25,122 nt of DNA from Alphaproteobacteria bacterium UBA3002 (GCA_002346425.1 DDZS01000007.1:1-25122), one strand, 5' to 3'; numbered from the stretch's first letter, positions 8,330-17,229 are shown. Notes: generated from the letters alone by a model not told the origin. A program made the numbers and translations.

Positions 8330-9514
8330 TTAATCTTGTAAAGTTGTAGGCGCGTTGGCTGCCGCTTGTTGTGCATTTTTGGGGGTGACCGGCATACCGG
8401 GGCGTAAGCGAACGATGCCTTCGGAGATCACCGTATCACCGGTTTCCAGACCAGAAATTACGATGCGTTTGCCGCCGACGCTATCGCCAATCTTCACTTC
8501 ACGATAGGCGGTTTTGCCATCATCAATCACATACACGAATTTACGATCCTGATCGGTGCCGATTGCGCGTTCAGTCAATAAGACATGCGGCCGGTTTCCG
8601 GCGCTGCCCATCATCACACTCACCGACATACCCGGCAACAGAATGCTATCTTCATTATCAAAAATTGCCCGCGCGCGGATGGTGCCCGACGCGGCATCAA
8701 TGCGGTTGTCAAAACTGTCGACCGTACCGGTATATTCCAGACCCTCAGTTGGGTTCAGTTTCACATCGATTGCACTGCCGGGTTGCTTCTTCATGTGATG
8801 CACGGTTTTCAAATAAGTTTGCTCATCCACTTCGAAATCGACATAGACGCGATCTTCCGCCACCACTGACGTTAAGAGCGGCGCATTCGGGCCGGAGCGC
8901 ACGAGATTACCCACGGTAATTTCCGCGCGGCTGACTTTCCCGGAGATGGGGGAGCGCACATAAGCATAGTTCAAATTGATCGTGGCATTCTCTACCATCG
9001 CTTCCGCAGCTTTCACCGCGGCATTGGCGGTTTGCTGTGCATTCACGCGATTATCATACAGACTTTTAGAAATGTCAGAGCTTTTGACCAATTGGCGTGC
9101 GCGATCAAATTCTTTATTGGCCAGCATCTGGTCGGTCTTCGCTTTGCGCAGATTGGCTTCTGCCTCAGCCAGCGCCGCTTGATACGGCCGCGGATCGATC
9201 ACCATTAAGATATCCCCCGCATCGACATGCTGTCCGTCTTCGAATAACACTTCGGTAATGCGTCCATCGGCTTGTGGGCGGACTTCGGCCTGATCAACCG
9301 CGACCACATGGCCGGAAAACTGCTTCCAGATCTGCACGGTTTCGGGGCGAATCACCACGGTTTCAACGGGCATTGCCTGAGCTTGCTGATCACCAGTCGG
9401 CGCCGCATCTCCCGGCGAGTCGAACATTAAAATGCCGGCGCCGATAACGGCGATAATGGCGAGGACAATAACAAATGCCGGCATGCGGCGACGTGAAAAT
9501 GATGTCTTAGGCAT
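8330..9514 (-). CDS. RND periplasmic adaptor (membrane fusion protein), MexE-like
   Basis: A 394-residue adaptor linking the MexF-like pump to an outer-membrane channel. One N-terminal membrane anchor (about residues 10-32) follows a basic start; there is no lipobox Cys, so it is not a lipoprotein. The barrel/lipoyl half is visible at ADGRITEVLFEDGQHVDAGD, followed by the helical hairpin (about 110-165), the second lipoyl half at YVRSPISGKVSRAEI, and the beta-barrel and membrane-proximal domains to about 375. Its ATG lies inside the end of the tetR frame (8-nt overlap) and has no clear ribosome site. A perfect 16-bp palindrome sits 9 nt upstream of the start codon, so expression can be controlled separately from tetR. 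Confidence 0.93.
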   Translation of the reverse strand: MPKTSFSRRRMPAFVIVLAIIAVIGAGILMFDSPGDAAPTGDQQAQAMPVETVVIRPETVQIWKQFSGHVVAVDQAEVRPQADGRITEVLFEDGQHVDAGDILMVIDPRPYQAALAEAEANLRKAKTDQMLANKEFDRARQLVKSSDISKSLYDNRVNAQQTANAAVKAAEAMVENATINLNYAYVRSPISGKVSRAEITVGNLVRSGPNAPLLTSVVAEDRVYVDFEVDEQTYLKTVHHMKKQPGSAIDVKLNPTEGLEYTGTVDSFDNRIDAASGTIRARAIFDNEDSILLPGMSVSVMMGSAGNRPHVLLTERAIGTDQDRKFVYVIDDGKTAYREVKIGDSVGGKRIVISGLETGDTVISEGIVRLRPGMPVTPKNAQQAAANAPTTLQD

Positions 9515-10151
9515 AGGTTTTATTTGACTGATCAGTCAACTCCTTCTCTTCGCGTTTCAGACCAAGCACTCCATAAATGGCGGCCTGCAACTGAGGTTTT
9601 AAATCGGTTAAATCATTGCGGATTCGGGCCATCATTAACTGGCCGATAATAATGGCGCATAACTGGCCACTTGCCGCCTTAATATCGGTATCCGCAGCCA
9701 ATCGGCCTTCTTCCACCAAATCGCGTAGCGCAGCTTCGTAATATTTCGCTTTTTGGCTAATAATGTCGTTAATTTGCGCGCCAATGCTATCTTCCTGCGC
9801 GGCTAATTCCGTTCCCACTAACGCAAAGGGACAACCGCCGACATGGCCAAGCTGCTGATACTTCTCTTCTTGCTGTACCACGATATGGTCAATTAGGCCT
9901 TCCAGCCGCTCCATTGGTGGGCGCGTGCATGAAAACAACGTATCGTAAAACTGAATCGTTTCCTGCATGCCGCTATCCATGCTGGCCATCGCCAAATGCG
10001 CTTTTGAAGGGAAATAATGGTAAAAACTCCCTTTATTCACCCCGGCTTGCGTGCAGATTTCCTCTACGCTAACCGCATTATAACTGTTGCGCCAGATCAA
10101 ATCGCTCGCCGCGTCGATGAGTTTTTGCTTTGTATCGCTAGTACGTGCCAT
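9507..10151 (-). CDS. TetR-family regulator of the MexEF-like operon
   Basis: A 214-residue regulator. HTH at residues about 8-52 with VSVEEICTQAGVNKGSFYHYFPSK. The ligand domain contains GHVGGCPFALVGTELAAQ, a motif seen in TetR proteins beside efflux or detoxification genes. It is the first gene of the operon and overlaps the adaptor start by 8 nt. Two almost identical palindromes flank it: one in its own promoter region and one inside its last codons (ELTDQSN) just before the adaptor. The likely role is a local repressor released by a pump substrate, inferred from context. Confidence 0.9.
   Translation of the reverse strand: MARTSDTKQKLIDAASDLIWRNSYNAVSVEEICTQAGVNKGSFYHYFPSKAHLAMASMDSGMQETIQFYDTLFSCTRPPMERLEGLIDHIVVQQEEKYQQLGHVGGCPFALVGTELAAQEDSIGAQINDIISQKAKYYEAALRDLVEEGRLAADTDIKAASGQLCAIIIGQLMMARIRNDLTDLKPQLQAAIYGVLGLKREEKELTDQSNKTYA
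9524..9539 (-). promoter_or_regulatory. Second operator copy, inside the tetR 3' end, before the adaptor gene
   Basis: TTGACTGATCAGTCAA is a perfect 16-bp palindrome. It differs by one base from the copy at 10180-10195. It lies within the tetR coding sequence, 9 nt upstream of the adaptor ATG. Repressor bound here could block elongation or an internal start. Its first half, TTGACT, also looks like a -35 box on the minus strand, but no convincing -10 fits before the ATG. Confidence 0.6.
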
Positions 10152-10179
10152 GTTTACCTAACCATAGCATTAAATTAAT

Positions 10180-10195
10180 TTGACTGATTAGTCAA
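10180..10195 (-). promoter_or_regulatory. TetR operator overlapping the -35 of the tetR-adaptor-pump promoter
   Basis: TTGACTGATTAGTCAA on the plus strand is a 16-bp palindrome with one central mismatch, 15/16 identical to the copy at 9524-9539. On the minus strand its half-site TTGACT can serve as a -35, with candidate -10 boxes TTTAAT (15-nt spacer) or TAATGC (17-nt spacer) before the ATG at 10151. Binding would cover the promoter. The 70-nt gap to the channel gene contains nothing else obvious, and no terminator. Confidence 0.65.
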
Positions 10196-10221
10196 CAATA
10201 ATATTGCGATGCAACAAAACC

Positions 10222-11760
10222 CTAGGGCTTTTGGGCGTTTTCAGTTTCAGGGATATCCTTCGTATCGGCTATTGGCTCCATGGCTTCTTTGGGCGTATCG
10301 GTGGCTTCTCGTCCCCCGCCCACGGCGCGATATAGTGTGATGCGCGCCGCGATGTCTTCTGCCTGCTGACGAATCAGATTCTGCTGCGCATTATACAACT
10401 CTCGCCTCGCATCCAATACGGCCAGATAATTATCGACACCTTCTTCGTAGCGTAGCTCGCTAAGATTCGTGGCGCGCAACGTGGCTTCCACTAAGCTGCG
10501 TTGCGTCTGTATTTGTTCATCATAGGTGCTCACCGCTGCGAGCGCATCGGAGACTTCGCGGAAGGCCCTCTCGATTTGCTGCTCATAATTAACCACTGCC
10601 TGATTCTTACGCACCTTTGCTACGTCCAAACTGCCGGAAAGTTCACCGCCGGTGAAAATCGGTTGCGAGATATTCGGACCATAGGACCAATAGCGGGTGT
10701 CATCGTCAAACAGGCCGTCCAATTCCGGCGAAATGAAGCCTATTGCCGCGGTTAAAGAGATGCGCGGGAAAAAGGCCGCTCGCGCAGCGCCGACCGACGC
10801 ATTCGCTGCATTGAATTGATGCTCCGCCTGTTGAATATCTGGGCGCGATAACAACAGTGTCGAAGGCAGCCCAATCGGAATGCGAGGCACCAGAATATCA
10901 AACGCATTCATATCATAGATGGTATCAAACGGTGGCATGGCCTCGGGCGTCCCGAGAAGGAGCCGCAGCTGGTTGATATTTTGCGCGATGGAGCGTTGCA
11001 GAATCACCCGGTCCACCCGTGCTTGTTCGTAGAGGATCTGCGCTTGCCGTGCTTCCAACTCATTCGCAATTCCGTTATCGACACGCAGTTGGATTAGATC
11101 CAACGCATCACTCTGCGCCTGTACGGTGGAATCGGCGAGCCGCAACAACACCTGGTTGCTTTTCAACGTGATATAGGCCTGCGCGATATCGGAGATGAGC
11201 GTGAGGCGAATCGTATCATAAGCGGCTTTCGTCGCCAGATACTGATTCCATGCCGAGGCGGACAGGTTGCGTAAGCGGCCAAATAAATCGAGTTCGTAAG
11301 CCGTCACACCCAGCGCGGCTTGATAAGTGTCCGAGGGTCCACCGCCTTGACTAAATCCGGTGCCACCCGTGGTGGTGCCACCAAAACTGCCCGCACCCGG
11401 ATAATCTTCCCGGCGATACGACCCGTCAGCAGTGATATCCGGGAAAAGCGCGCCTTCTTCGATATCATACAGCGCGCGCGCTTCCTCAATTGAGAGTGCC
11501 GCTTGCGCCAGATTGCGGTTGGCGCTCAAGCCCTGACGAATCAAGGTTTGCAAGGTAGGATCGCGGTAATAGGTCTGCCACGCAAATTGGGACAGCGGCG
11601 GCGGCGTATCCTTTAAATCGCCCTCCTGCAGCAGCGCGGCATCATAAGGCGGACTATTCGGAAAACGCTTCGGCGCGATGAATTCCGGTAATTGTAAATC
11701 CGGCGCTAAGTCACAGGCGCTGACCAGACTGACGCAACATAATAGCCATAATTTACGCAT
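10222..11760 (-). CDS. Outer-membrane efflux lipoprotein (OprM/NodT-type TolC-like channel)
   Basis: A 512-residue outer-membrane channel completing a tripartite pump. The N-terminal signal ends in lipobox VSAC with the lipidated Cys at residue 16. Two OEP repeats are seen, each with long helical hairpins; FGRLRNLSAS and SRPDIQQAEHQFNAANASVGAARAAFFP are typical of the family. An acidic, low-complexity tail follows about residue 475. The start at 11760 is chosen because AAGGAG lies 6 nt before it; an upstream in-frame ATG (11775) would overlap that ribosome site. The start overlaps the end of the AcrB-like pump gene by 8 nt (ATGCGTAA), so it belongs to that operon. It is the only channel gene in the window and could serve both pumps. 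Confidence 0.93.
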   Translation of the reverse strand: MRKLWLLCCVSLVSACDLAPDLQLPEFIAPKRFPNSPPYDAALLQEGDLKDTPPPLSQFAWQTYYRDPTLQTLIRQGLSANRNLAQAALSIEEARALYDIEEGALFPDITADGSYRREDYPGAGSFGGTTTGGTGFSQGGGPSDTYQAALGVTAYELDLFGRLRNLSASAWNQYLATKAAYDTIRLTLISDIAQAYITLKSNQVLLRLADSTVQAQSDALDLIQLRVDNGIANELEARQAQILYEQARVDRVILQRSIAQNINQLRLLLGTPEAMPPFDTIYDMNAFDILVPRIPIGLPSTLLLSRPDIQQAEHQFNAANASVGAARAAFFPRISLTAAIGFISPELDGLFDDDTRYWSYGPNISQPIFTGGELSGSLDVAKVRKNQAVVNYEQQIERAFREVSDALAAVSTYDEQIQTQRSLVEATLRATNLSELRYEEGVDNYLAVLDARRELYNAQQNLIRQQAEDIAARITLYRAVGGGREATDTPKEAMEPIADTKDIPETENAQKP

Positions 11761-14700
11761 GCGACTCTCCTTCATGCTGGTCCGGGTCGTTGGTGGGGCG
11801 ATGTGATTTGACTTCTTCCTTTTTCAAAATGCGGTAGGTCCAAAGAAAGAAAAATGGGGCATAAAAGATCACGAAAATAGTCAGCATGATCAGACCGCCA
11901 AACACACCCGCACCAATGGCGTTTTGCGCGCCTGAGCCGGGGCCGGATGCCAGAATTAACGGCAAGACGCCCAGTGCAAATGTCAGTGAGGTCATCAAAA
12001 TCGGCCGCAAACGTTGTTGCGCGGCGATCATAACGGAGTCATAAGCGCGCATACCGCTTTCAAAATTCGTTTTAGCAAATTCGACAATCAGAATCGCGTT
12101 TTTCGCCGCAAGCCCGATAGTGATCAGCAGCCCCACCTGAAAATACACATCATTGTTCAAGTCGCTGCCCAAGGTCGCTGCGACCGCGGCACCGAATACG
12201 CCGAGCGGGACAATCAGAATAATCGCAAGCGGCACCGACCAGCTTTCATACAATGCAGCAAGCGCTAGGAACACGGCGATCATAGCCATGGCATAGAGAA
12301 TGGGCGCTTTAGCCCCGGCATCGACTTCTTCATAGGACAGCCCGGTCCATTCGACATCAATGCCATCGGGCAATTGATCTGCCAGTTCTAGTATTTTTTC
12401 CAGCGCTTCACCCGAGCTGACACCCGGCGCAGCCTGCCCCTGAATCGTCCGCGACGATTGACCGTTAAAACGCGTCAGCGATGGGGAACCATATTCCCAT
12501 TCGCCTTGGGCCAGTTCCGTCATCGGCACCATCCCTCCCGAAGCATTGCGCACATACCACAAGTCCATATCATCTGGCTGCATACGATAAGGCGCATCGG
12601 CCTGCACATAGACGCGCTTAATGCGCTCTTCCTCGATAAAGTCATTGACGTAGCGCCCGCCCCAAGCAACGCTCAGCGTATTGTTGAGGGTCGAAATTGG
12701 CACGCCGAGGGCGCGCGCTTTCATCAGGTCCAGATCAAGCTGATATTGTGGGTTGTCTTGCAATCCGTTCGGACGCACCCCGGTCAAGGTGGGGTTTTGA
12801 GCGGCGAGGCCGAGCATCTGACCTTCGGCGGCTAGCAGCGCCTGATGGCCCAGACCCGCACGATCGACCAACTGAAATTCAAAGCCCGTCGCATTGCCTA
12901 ACTCGCTGACCGGCGGCGGCACAATCATGTAAACTTTCGCATCCAGAAATTGTGAGAAGGTCCCCATGGCGCGTTTTTGAATTTCGAACACACTATTATC
13001 CGACCCGCGATGCTCCCAGTCTTTCATATTTAAAAAAGCGATACCGACATTCTGCGCTTGGCCGACGAAACTAAAACCGGCGGCGGTAAACATGCTTTCC
13101 ACCATCTGTTCGTCTTCATCTTCTTTCAGGAAATAGTCCTCGACTTTCCTGATCGTCTCTAATGTCGTATCAAGCGTTCCGCTTACAGGGGTTTCGATCA
13201 GTGCAAACATGCGGCCCTGATCTTCATCCGGCAAGAAAGCCGTCGGGATGCGCCAGAAGAGAAATGCCGTCAGCAACACAATACCGAGGAACACCCCGCC
13301 CATCCACCATTTATACTCGATGATACGCGCCAGAAAATTCGTATAACGCTCCTGCATCGCTTTAAAATTGCGATTAAACCAGCCAAAGAAGCCTTTGCTG
13401 CGCAGCTCTTTGCCGCCTTTGAGAATGGTGCCGCCCAAAGCAGGCGACAAGGTCAGCGCGACCAAGAGCGATAATGCCATCGCTACGGCAATGGTTATGG
13501 CGAACTGCTTATAGATTACACCCACGGAGCCATCAAAGAGCGACATCGGCAGAAATACCGCCCAGAGGACCACTGTCGTCCCCACCAGCGCGGCAGAGAT
13601 TTCGCGCATGGCATTAAAAGCCGCTTCTTTGGGATCTAACTCCGGGTCTTCTTCAAGCTGCCGCTCAATATTTTCCACAACTACGATCGCGTCATCGACC
13701 AGCATCCCGATCGCCAGCACTAGTGCGAAAAGCGTCAATACATTGATGGAAAACCCTACCGCATACATCGCCCCGAACGTGCCAAACAAAACGACGGGAA
13801 TGGCAATCGCCGGAATAAAGGTCGCGCGGGCGGATTGCAGGAAAATATAGATCACCGCGACCACCAATAGAATCGCGATAATGAGTGTTTCGATCACGTT
13901 ATAGATTGAGGTTTCGATGAAAGGCGACACATCGATCGGATAGCCAATCTCTACCCCTTCAGGGATGATCGAATCGAAGTCTTTAATACGGTCTTTCACC
14001 GCCTGAATGGTTTTCAGCGCATTGGCATCTGTTGAGAGTTCAATCGCGATACCGGAAGCAGGGTAACGGTTTAAACGACCAATAATCCGGTAAAACTCGG
14101 AGCCAATTTCAACGCGAGCGACATCCCCTACCGTTACATTGCCGCCACCGGGCAATACTTTCAGCAGGATGGAGCGAAATTCTTCGGGCGTTTGCAGTAA
14201 GGATTGCGCTTTGATTGTCGCATTCAGCTGCGCGCCGTCAACTGCCGGTGTCCCTCCAAGTTCGCCCGCGGTAAGTTGTATATTCTGCTCTTGCACGGCG
14301 GCGATCACATCATCCACCGTCAGCTCAAACTCATTAAGTCGGGAGGGGTTTAGCCAGATACGCATGGCGTGCTCCGGCCCAAAGGTACGCACGCGCCCCA
14401 CCCCACTGATCCGGCTCAGTGGCTCTTCAAAATTGGATGCGAGAAAGTCCGAAATGTCCTCGCGCGTCATATCGCTGTCTTTGGCGTAAAAGGCGACAAT
14501 CAATGCATAACTATTTCCTGACTTACGCACTGTAACGCCTTGTTCGCGCACTTGCTGCGGCAACAAGGCTTCCGCGCTCGACACCTGATTCTGGGTTTGC
14601 ACCTGCGCAATATCGGGGTCAGTCCCTGGCTCAAACGTCAAATTGATGTCCGCTTCGCCAGAGGATGAACTGGTTGATTGGATATAACGCAAATTATCAA

Positions 14701-14917
14701 TACCAGTGAGATTCTGCTCGATAATCTGGGTCACCGTGTTTTCTAACGCTTCGGCGGATGCACCCGGATAACTTGCTTGAATCGATACGCTCGGCGCGGC
14801 GATGGTGGGGTATTGCGCAATCGGCAATTCGAAAATTGAAAGCGCGCCGAGTAACGTAATCGCGATCGCAATGACCCAGGCAAATACTGGCCGTTCAATA
14901 AAGAATGCAGGCAACAT
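11753..14917 (-). CDS. RND efflux pump inner-membrane permease, AcrB/MexB-like (HAE1)
   Basis: A 1054-residue pump subunit of full HAE1 length. The N-terminus MLPAFFIERPVFAWVIAIAI, AQYPTIAAPSVSIQASYPGA and TSSSSGEADINLTFEPGTD are typical of the AcrB branch, unlike the MexF-like pump downstream. The proton-relay Asp pair is in GMLVDDAIVVVENIE and the TM10 lysine in GLAAKNAILIVEFAK. The C-terminus is rich in His, Glu and Asp (SHRPTNDPDQHEGESHA). The start codon overlaps the adaptor stop (TAATG), and the stop overlaps the channel start, giving strict translational coupling through the operon. Substrates are unknown. Confidence 0.95.
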   Translation of the reverse strand: MLPAFFIERPVFAWVIAIAITLLGALSIFELPIAQYPTIAAPSVSIQASYPGASAEALENTVTQIIEQNLTGIDNLRYIQSTSSSSGEADINLTFEPGTDPDIAQVQTQNQVSSAEALLPQQVREQGVTVRKSGNSYALIVAFYAKDSDMTREDISDFLASNFEEPLSRISGVGRVRTFGPEHAMRIWLNPSRLNEFELTVDDVIAAVQEQNIQLTAGELGGTPAVDGAQLNATIKAQSLLQTPEEFRSILLKVLPGGGNVTVGDVARVEIGSEFYRIIGRLNRYPASGIAIELSTDANALKTIQAVKDRIKDFDSIIPEGVEIGYPIDVSPFIETSIYNVIETLIIAILLVVAVIYIFLQSARATFIPAIAIPVVLFGTFGAMYAVGFSINVLTLFALVLAIGMLVDDAIVVVENIERQLEEDPELDPKEAAFNAMREISAALVGTTVVLWAVFLPMSLFDGSVGVIYKQFAITIAVAMALSLLVALTLSPALGGTILKGGKELRSKGFFGWFNRNFKAMQERYTNFLARIIEYKWWMGGVFLGIVLLTAFLFWRIPTAFLPDEDQGRMFALIETPVSGTLDTTLETIRKVEDYFLKEDEDEQMVESMFTAAGFSFVGQAQNVGIAFLNMKDWEHRGSDNSVFEIQKRAMGTFSQFLDAKVYMIVPPPVSELGNATGFEFQLVDRAGLGHQALLAAEGQMLGLAAQNPTLTGVRPNGLQDNPQYQLDLDLMKARALGVPISTLNNTLSVAWGGRYVNDFIEEERIKRVYVQADAPYRMQPDDMDLWYVRNASGGMVPMTELAQGEWEYGSPSLTRFNGQSSRTIQGQAAPGVSSGEALEKILELADQLPDGIDVEWTGLSYEEVDAGAKAPILYAMAMIAVFLALAALYESWSVPLAIILIVPLGVFGAAVAATLGSDLNNDVYFQVGLLITIGLAAKNAILIVEFAKTNFESGMRAYDSVMIAAQQRLRPILMTSLTFALGVLPLILASGPGSGAQNAIGAGVFGGLIMLTIFVIFYAPFFFLWTYRILKKEEVKSHRPTNDPDQHEGESHA

Positions 14918-16173
14918 TATTCGCTACCTTTTTCCGCATCATCGGCATCGGAGGCTTTGGGAGAATCTTTCTTCTCGTCATCTTTCATCACTTCCACCGG
15001 CGCGCCATCTTGTAAATTCATCGTGCCGCGGATGATCACTTTTTCGCCCGGCTTCAACCCTTCCGTGACCACCCATTGCTGATCGACCGATTGGCCTGTG
15101 GTGATAGAGCGTTTTTGCGCTTTGTTGTCTTCGCCCATGACCCAGACGAATTTTTCACCCGAGGGCGCGATAGTGGCCGCGCGTTGCGGAATCGTGATTG
15201 CTTTGCTCTCGCCAATTTTCCCGATACTAGCCTGCACAAACATGCCGGGCAATAACGTGACTTCGGGATTCGGAAAGACCGCGCGCAAACGAATCGAACC
15301 GGTTTCGACATCCACCGCTTGTTCGGTCGCATCGATATAGCCTTCATGATCATACAGACTTTGATCATCGCGTTTATAGAGCGAAACCGGATAACGCGTT
15401 TCGCCTTCGCCGCGATTGGCAATAATCTGGTCTTTAAGCTCGCGGCTATCGCTGCCCGGCTGTGACAGGTCGACATAGACCGGATCGAGCTGCCGGATGG
15501 TTGCCATCGCTTCCGCCTGTTGCTGCTGCACTAACGCGCCTTCGGTCACATCGGTCGGGCCGATAAAGCCACTGATCGGTGCCAATACCTTGGTATATTC
15601 CACATTGATACGCGCAGTGTCACGGGTCGCCTCTGCACTGGCGAGTGAGGCTTTCGCCTGCAGCAACCCGGCCTGTGCGTCATCATATTCCTGTTCGCTG
15701 ACGGCATTTGCTTTAATCAATTTTTGATAGCGCGATGCCAATGCCTGCACCCGCGCGAGTTCCGCCCGTGCATTCTGCACACTGGCTTCCGCCATCTTTA
15801 AATCCGCTTCGTAACGGTCCGGCTCGATCTGAAATAATTGCTGGCCCTTTTCAACATAGCTGCCTTCGGTGAACATGCGTGATGCAATAATGCCGCTGAC
15901 TTGCGGCCGAATTTCCGCAATGCGGTATGCAAGCACCCGGCCGGGAATTTTCTCGCTCATCGCCAGCGTTTCTTCCTTCACTTCCATCACTTGCACTTTA
16001 GTAGCTGGCGGCTGCCCCCCTGCCGCTCCTGGTGCGCCTGATGCTCCCGGCGCGCCATCCTGCGGCGCCTCTTCACCACCGCTAAACGCAAAATAGATCA
16101 GCACAAGGATGGCCACTGCGATGATCGCTGGCATAATCCAGGCTTTCTTGGAACGTTTGGTCTGGTAATTCAT
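14917..16173 (-). CDS. RND periplasmic adaptor (membrane fusion protein), AcrA-like
   Basis: A 418-residue adaptor for the AcrB-like pump. One N-terminal transmembrane anchor (about residues 11-31) is followed by a Gly/Pro/Ala-rich linker (about 34-58). There is no lipobox, unlike E. coli AcrA. The lipoyl halves are at PQVSGIIASRMFTEGSYVEKGQ and VLAPISGFIGPTDVTEG, with the helical hairpin between and the barrel domain after. The tail is highly charged (DDEKKDSPKASDADDAEKGSE). Start 16173 is preferred over 16182 because GAAGGA lies 8 nt before it, at the end of the tetR gene, and the upstream ATG overlaps that site. The gap to the tetR stop is 2 nt. Confidence 0.93.
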   Translation of the reverse strand: MNYQTKRSKKAWIMPAIIAVAILVLIYFAFSGGEEAPQDGAPGASGAPGAAGGQPPATKVQVMEVKEETLAMSEKIPGRVLAYRIAEIRPQVSGIIASRMFTEGSYVEKGQQLFQIEPDRYEADLKMAEASVQNARAELARVQALASRYQKLIKANAVSEQEYDDAQAGLLQAKASLASAEATRDTARINVEYTKVLAPISGFIGPTDVTEGALVQQQQAEAMATIRQLDPVYVDLSQPGSDSRELKDQIIANRGEGETRYPVSLYKRDDQSLYDHEGYIDATEQAVDVETGSIRLRAVFPNPEVTLLPGMFVQASIGKIGESKAITIPQRAATIAPSGEKFVWVMGEDNKAQKRSITTGQSVDQQWVVTEGLKPGEKVIIRGTMNLQDGAPVEVMKDDEKKDSPKASDADDAEKGSE

Positions 16174-16175
16174 CG

Positions 16176-16877
16176 TCAGCATCCTTCAAGGTCGGGAGAA
16201 TATGGTTTTAAGGGGCGCAACATGTCGACCATTTGCACCGCTACGGTTTCAATATGGTGCGCGTCGTCAGCATTCCATTCATGCGCATCCATGTGACGCA
16301 GCAGAGACGCGCGGCCCGATAGCAGGCTGACCACTTGCCCGATGAGCATATGCGCCTGTATTTGAATAGAGGGTGCATCTGGCTCGACATCGCTGATAAT
16401 GGCCAGCAACCGACCGATGACCTGATGATGCGGTTGAATCAGGCGGTCATAGATAATATTGAAGCCATCGCTTGGGCGCAGCTGCTCTTTAAATATAACC
16501 ACCGACCAGCATTGCATGCGCCCCGACTGCGTAAACAGTTGCACCAGGCGACACAGCACCGCCTTTAAATGTGTGCGCGCTTGTTTAGCACTTAATTTTT
16601 TCTGTAGCGCCGCTTCCGCAGAATTAAACACCTCGTCCAATGCGCCCTTCACTTCGGATACAATATACTCAATCGCGGCGTGATAGAGCCCTTCCTTGCT
16701 TTCGAAATAATAAGGGATAGCGGACACATTAACTTCCGCCGCATCGGCCAGCATGCGCGTGCTGGTGCTGGCATAGCCATGCTCTCCGAATAGCCAGATC
16801 GCGGTTTCCAACAAACGCTGGCGCGTGTCTTTTGCCAGTGTTTCTTTATTTTCATCACTTAATACGGAAGGCGCCAT
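16176..16877 (-). CDS. TetR-family regulator, CecR (YbiH)-like, of the AcrAB-type operon
   Basis: A 233-residue regulator. HTH at residues about 18-62 with TSTRMLADAAEVNVSAIPYYFESKEGLYHAA; the AI.YYF.SKE.LY signature and the later FTQSGRM..W.VVIFKEQLRPSDGF region match the CecR/YbiH branch, which controls efflux genes in Enterobacteria. It is the first gene of tetR-adaptor-pump-channel. A 12-bp palindrome lies 31 nt upstream of its ATG. No strong ribosome site precedes the start. The role as local repressor is inferred from branch and context. Confidence 0.9.
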   Translation of the reverse strand: MAPSVLSDENKETLAKDTRQRLLETAIWLFGEHGYASTSTRMLADAAEVNVSAIPYYFESKEGLYHAAIEYIVSEVKGALDEVFNSAEAALQKKLSAKQARTHLKAVLCRLVQLFTQSGRMQCWSVVIFKEQLRPSDGFNIIYDRLIQPHHQVIGRLLAIISDVEPDAPSIQIQAHMLIGQVVSLLSGRASLLRHMDAHEWNADDAHHIETVAVQMVDMLRPLKPYSPDLEGC

Positions 16878-16908
16878 AATGATGCGATAGCATAAGAACG
16901 GGATTTAA

Positions 16909-16920
16909 TCAATCGATTGA
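16909..16920 (-). promoter_or_regulatory. Palindrome upstream of the cecR-like gene, candidate operator
   Basis: TCAATCGATTGA is a perfect 12-bp palindrome within an A/T-rich stretch, 31 nt upstream of the minus-strand ATG at 16877. This is the usual place for a TetR-type repressor site in its own promoter. The neighbouring TTGATT could be a -35 box, but no clear -10 follows. The symmetry of the sequence is certain; the function is inferred. Confidence 0.45.
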
Positions 16921-17053
16921 ATTATTACTTATAGGCAATCTTCAATATGTGGTCCTAAAAAGCGACAGTTGGCGTAAATAGGCCATAAGGAATTGCTGAG
17001 GGGCCCATAAATATTGCACCCATACGGGTAGATATGGTGGCTAAGTGAATTAT

Positions 17054-17081
17054 TTGAACCTTAACTAATATTTTTTATTTT
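17054..17081 (+). promoter_or_regulatory. Weak candidate promoter for the decarboxylase operon
   Basis: TTGAAC (17054-17059) and TATTTT (17076-17081) with a 16-nt spacer form a sigma70-like pair in an A/T-rich tract. Initiation here would give a leader of about 200 nt before the decarboxylase. The stretch to its left (16921-17053) holds only short inverted repeats such as ACCCATACGGGT (17019-17030), and no gene that I can support. Confidence 0.3.
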
Positions 17082-17142
17082 CAAGCCGTGGAAAATATCC
17101 TATAAGGGAGTTACCAGAGATCGACCCAGGTGCGTTACGTAA

Positions 17143-17211
17143 GCAAGGAGATCCGCGGTTCGTAAACCTCCGTTGCGTCCCGTTTCGTTGTAGAAGCGGA
17201 AACAAAAACGG
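17143..17211 (+). ncRNA. Structured 5' leader of the decarboxylase gene, candidate speF-type RNA
   Basis: The stem GCAAGGAG (17143-17150) pairs with CTCC-G-TTGC (17168-17176), giving eight base pairs with one bulged G. A second alternative stem pairs GTTTC (17182-17186) with GAAAC (17199-17203), or CCGTTT (17180-17185) with AAACGG (17206-17211). The two versions of the second stem are mutually exclusive. The leader lies directly upstream of an ornithine/lysine decarboxylase. Established knowledge: a conserved RNA motif named speF (Rfam) occurs in front of such decarboxylase genes in alphaproteobacteria. I cannot score this sequence against the covariance model, so the assignment is inference from location and folding. 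Confidence 0.4.
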
Positions 17212-17229
17212 AAATTTGTGGATAGCGTT

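Noticed and set aside
5238..9182. Several plus-strand open frames of 60-137 codons opposite the MexEF-like genes
   Set aside because: They mirror the codon pattern of well-supported minus-strand genes, have no recognisable domains and overlap each other.
17130..17165. GTG-initiated 11-codon ORF inside the leader stem
   Set aside because: The only purine-rich ribosome-like sequence is about 19 nt away, and the frame lies wholly within a predicted stem. Probably chance.
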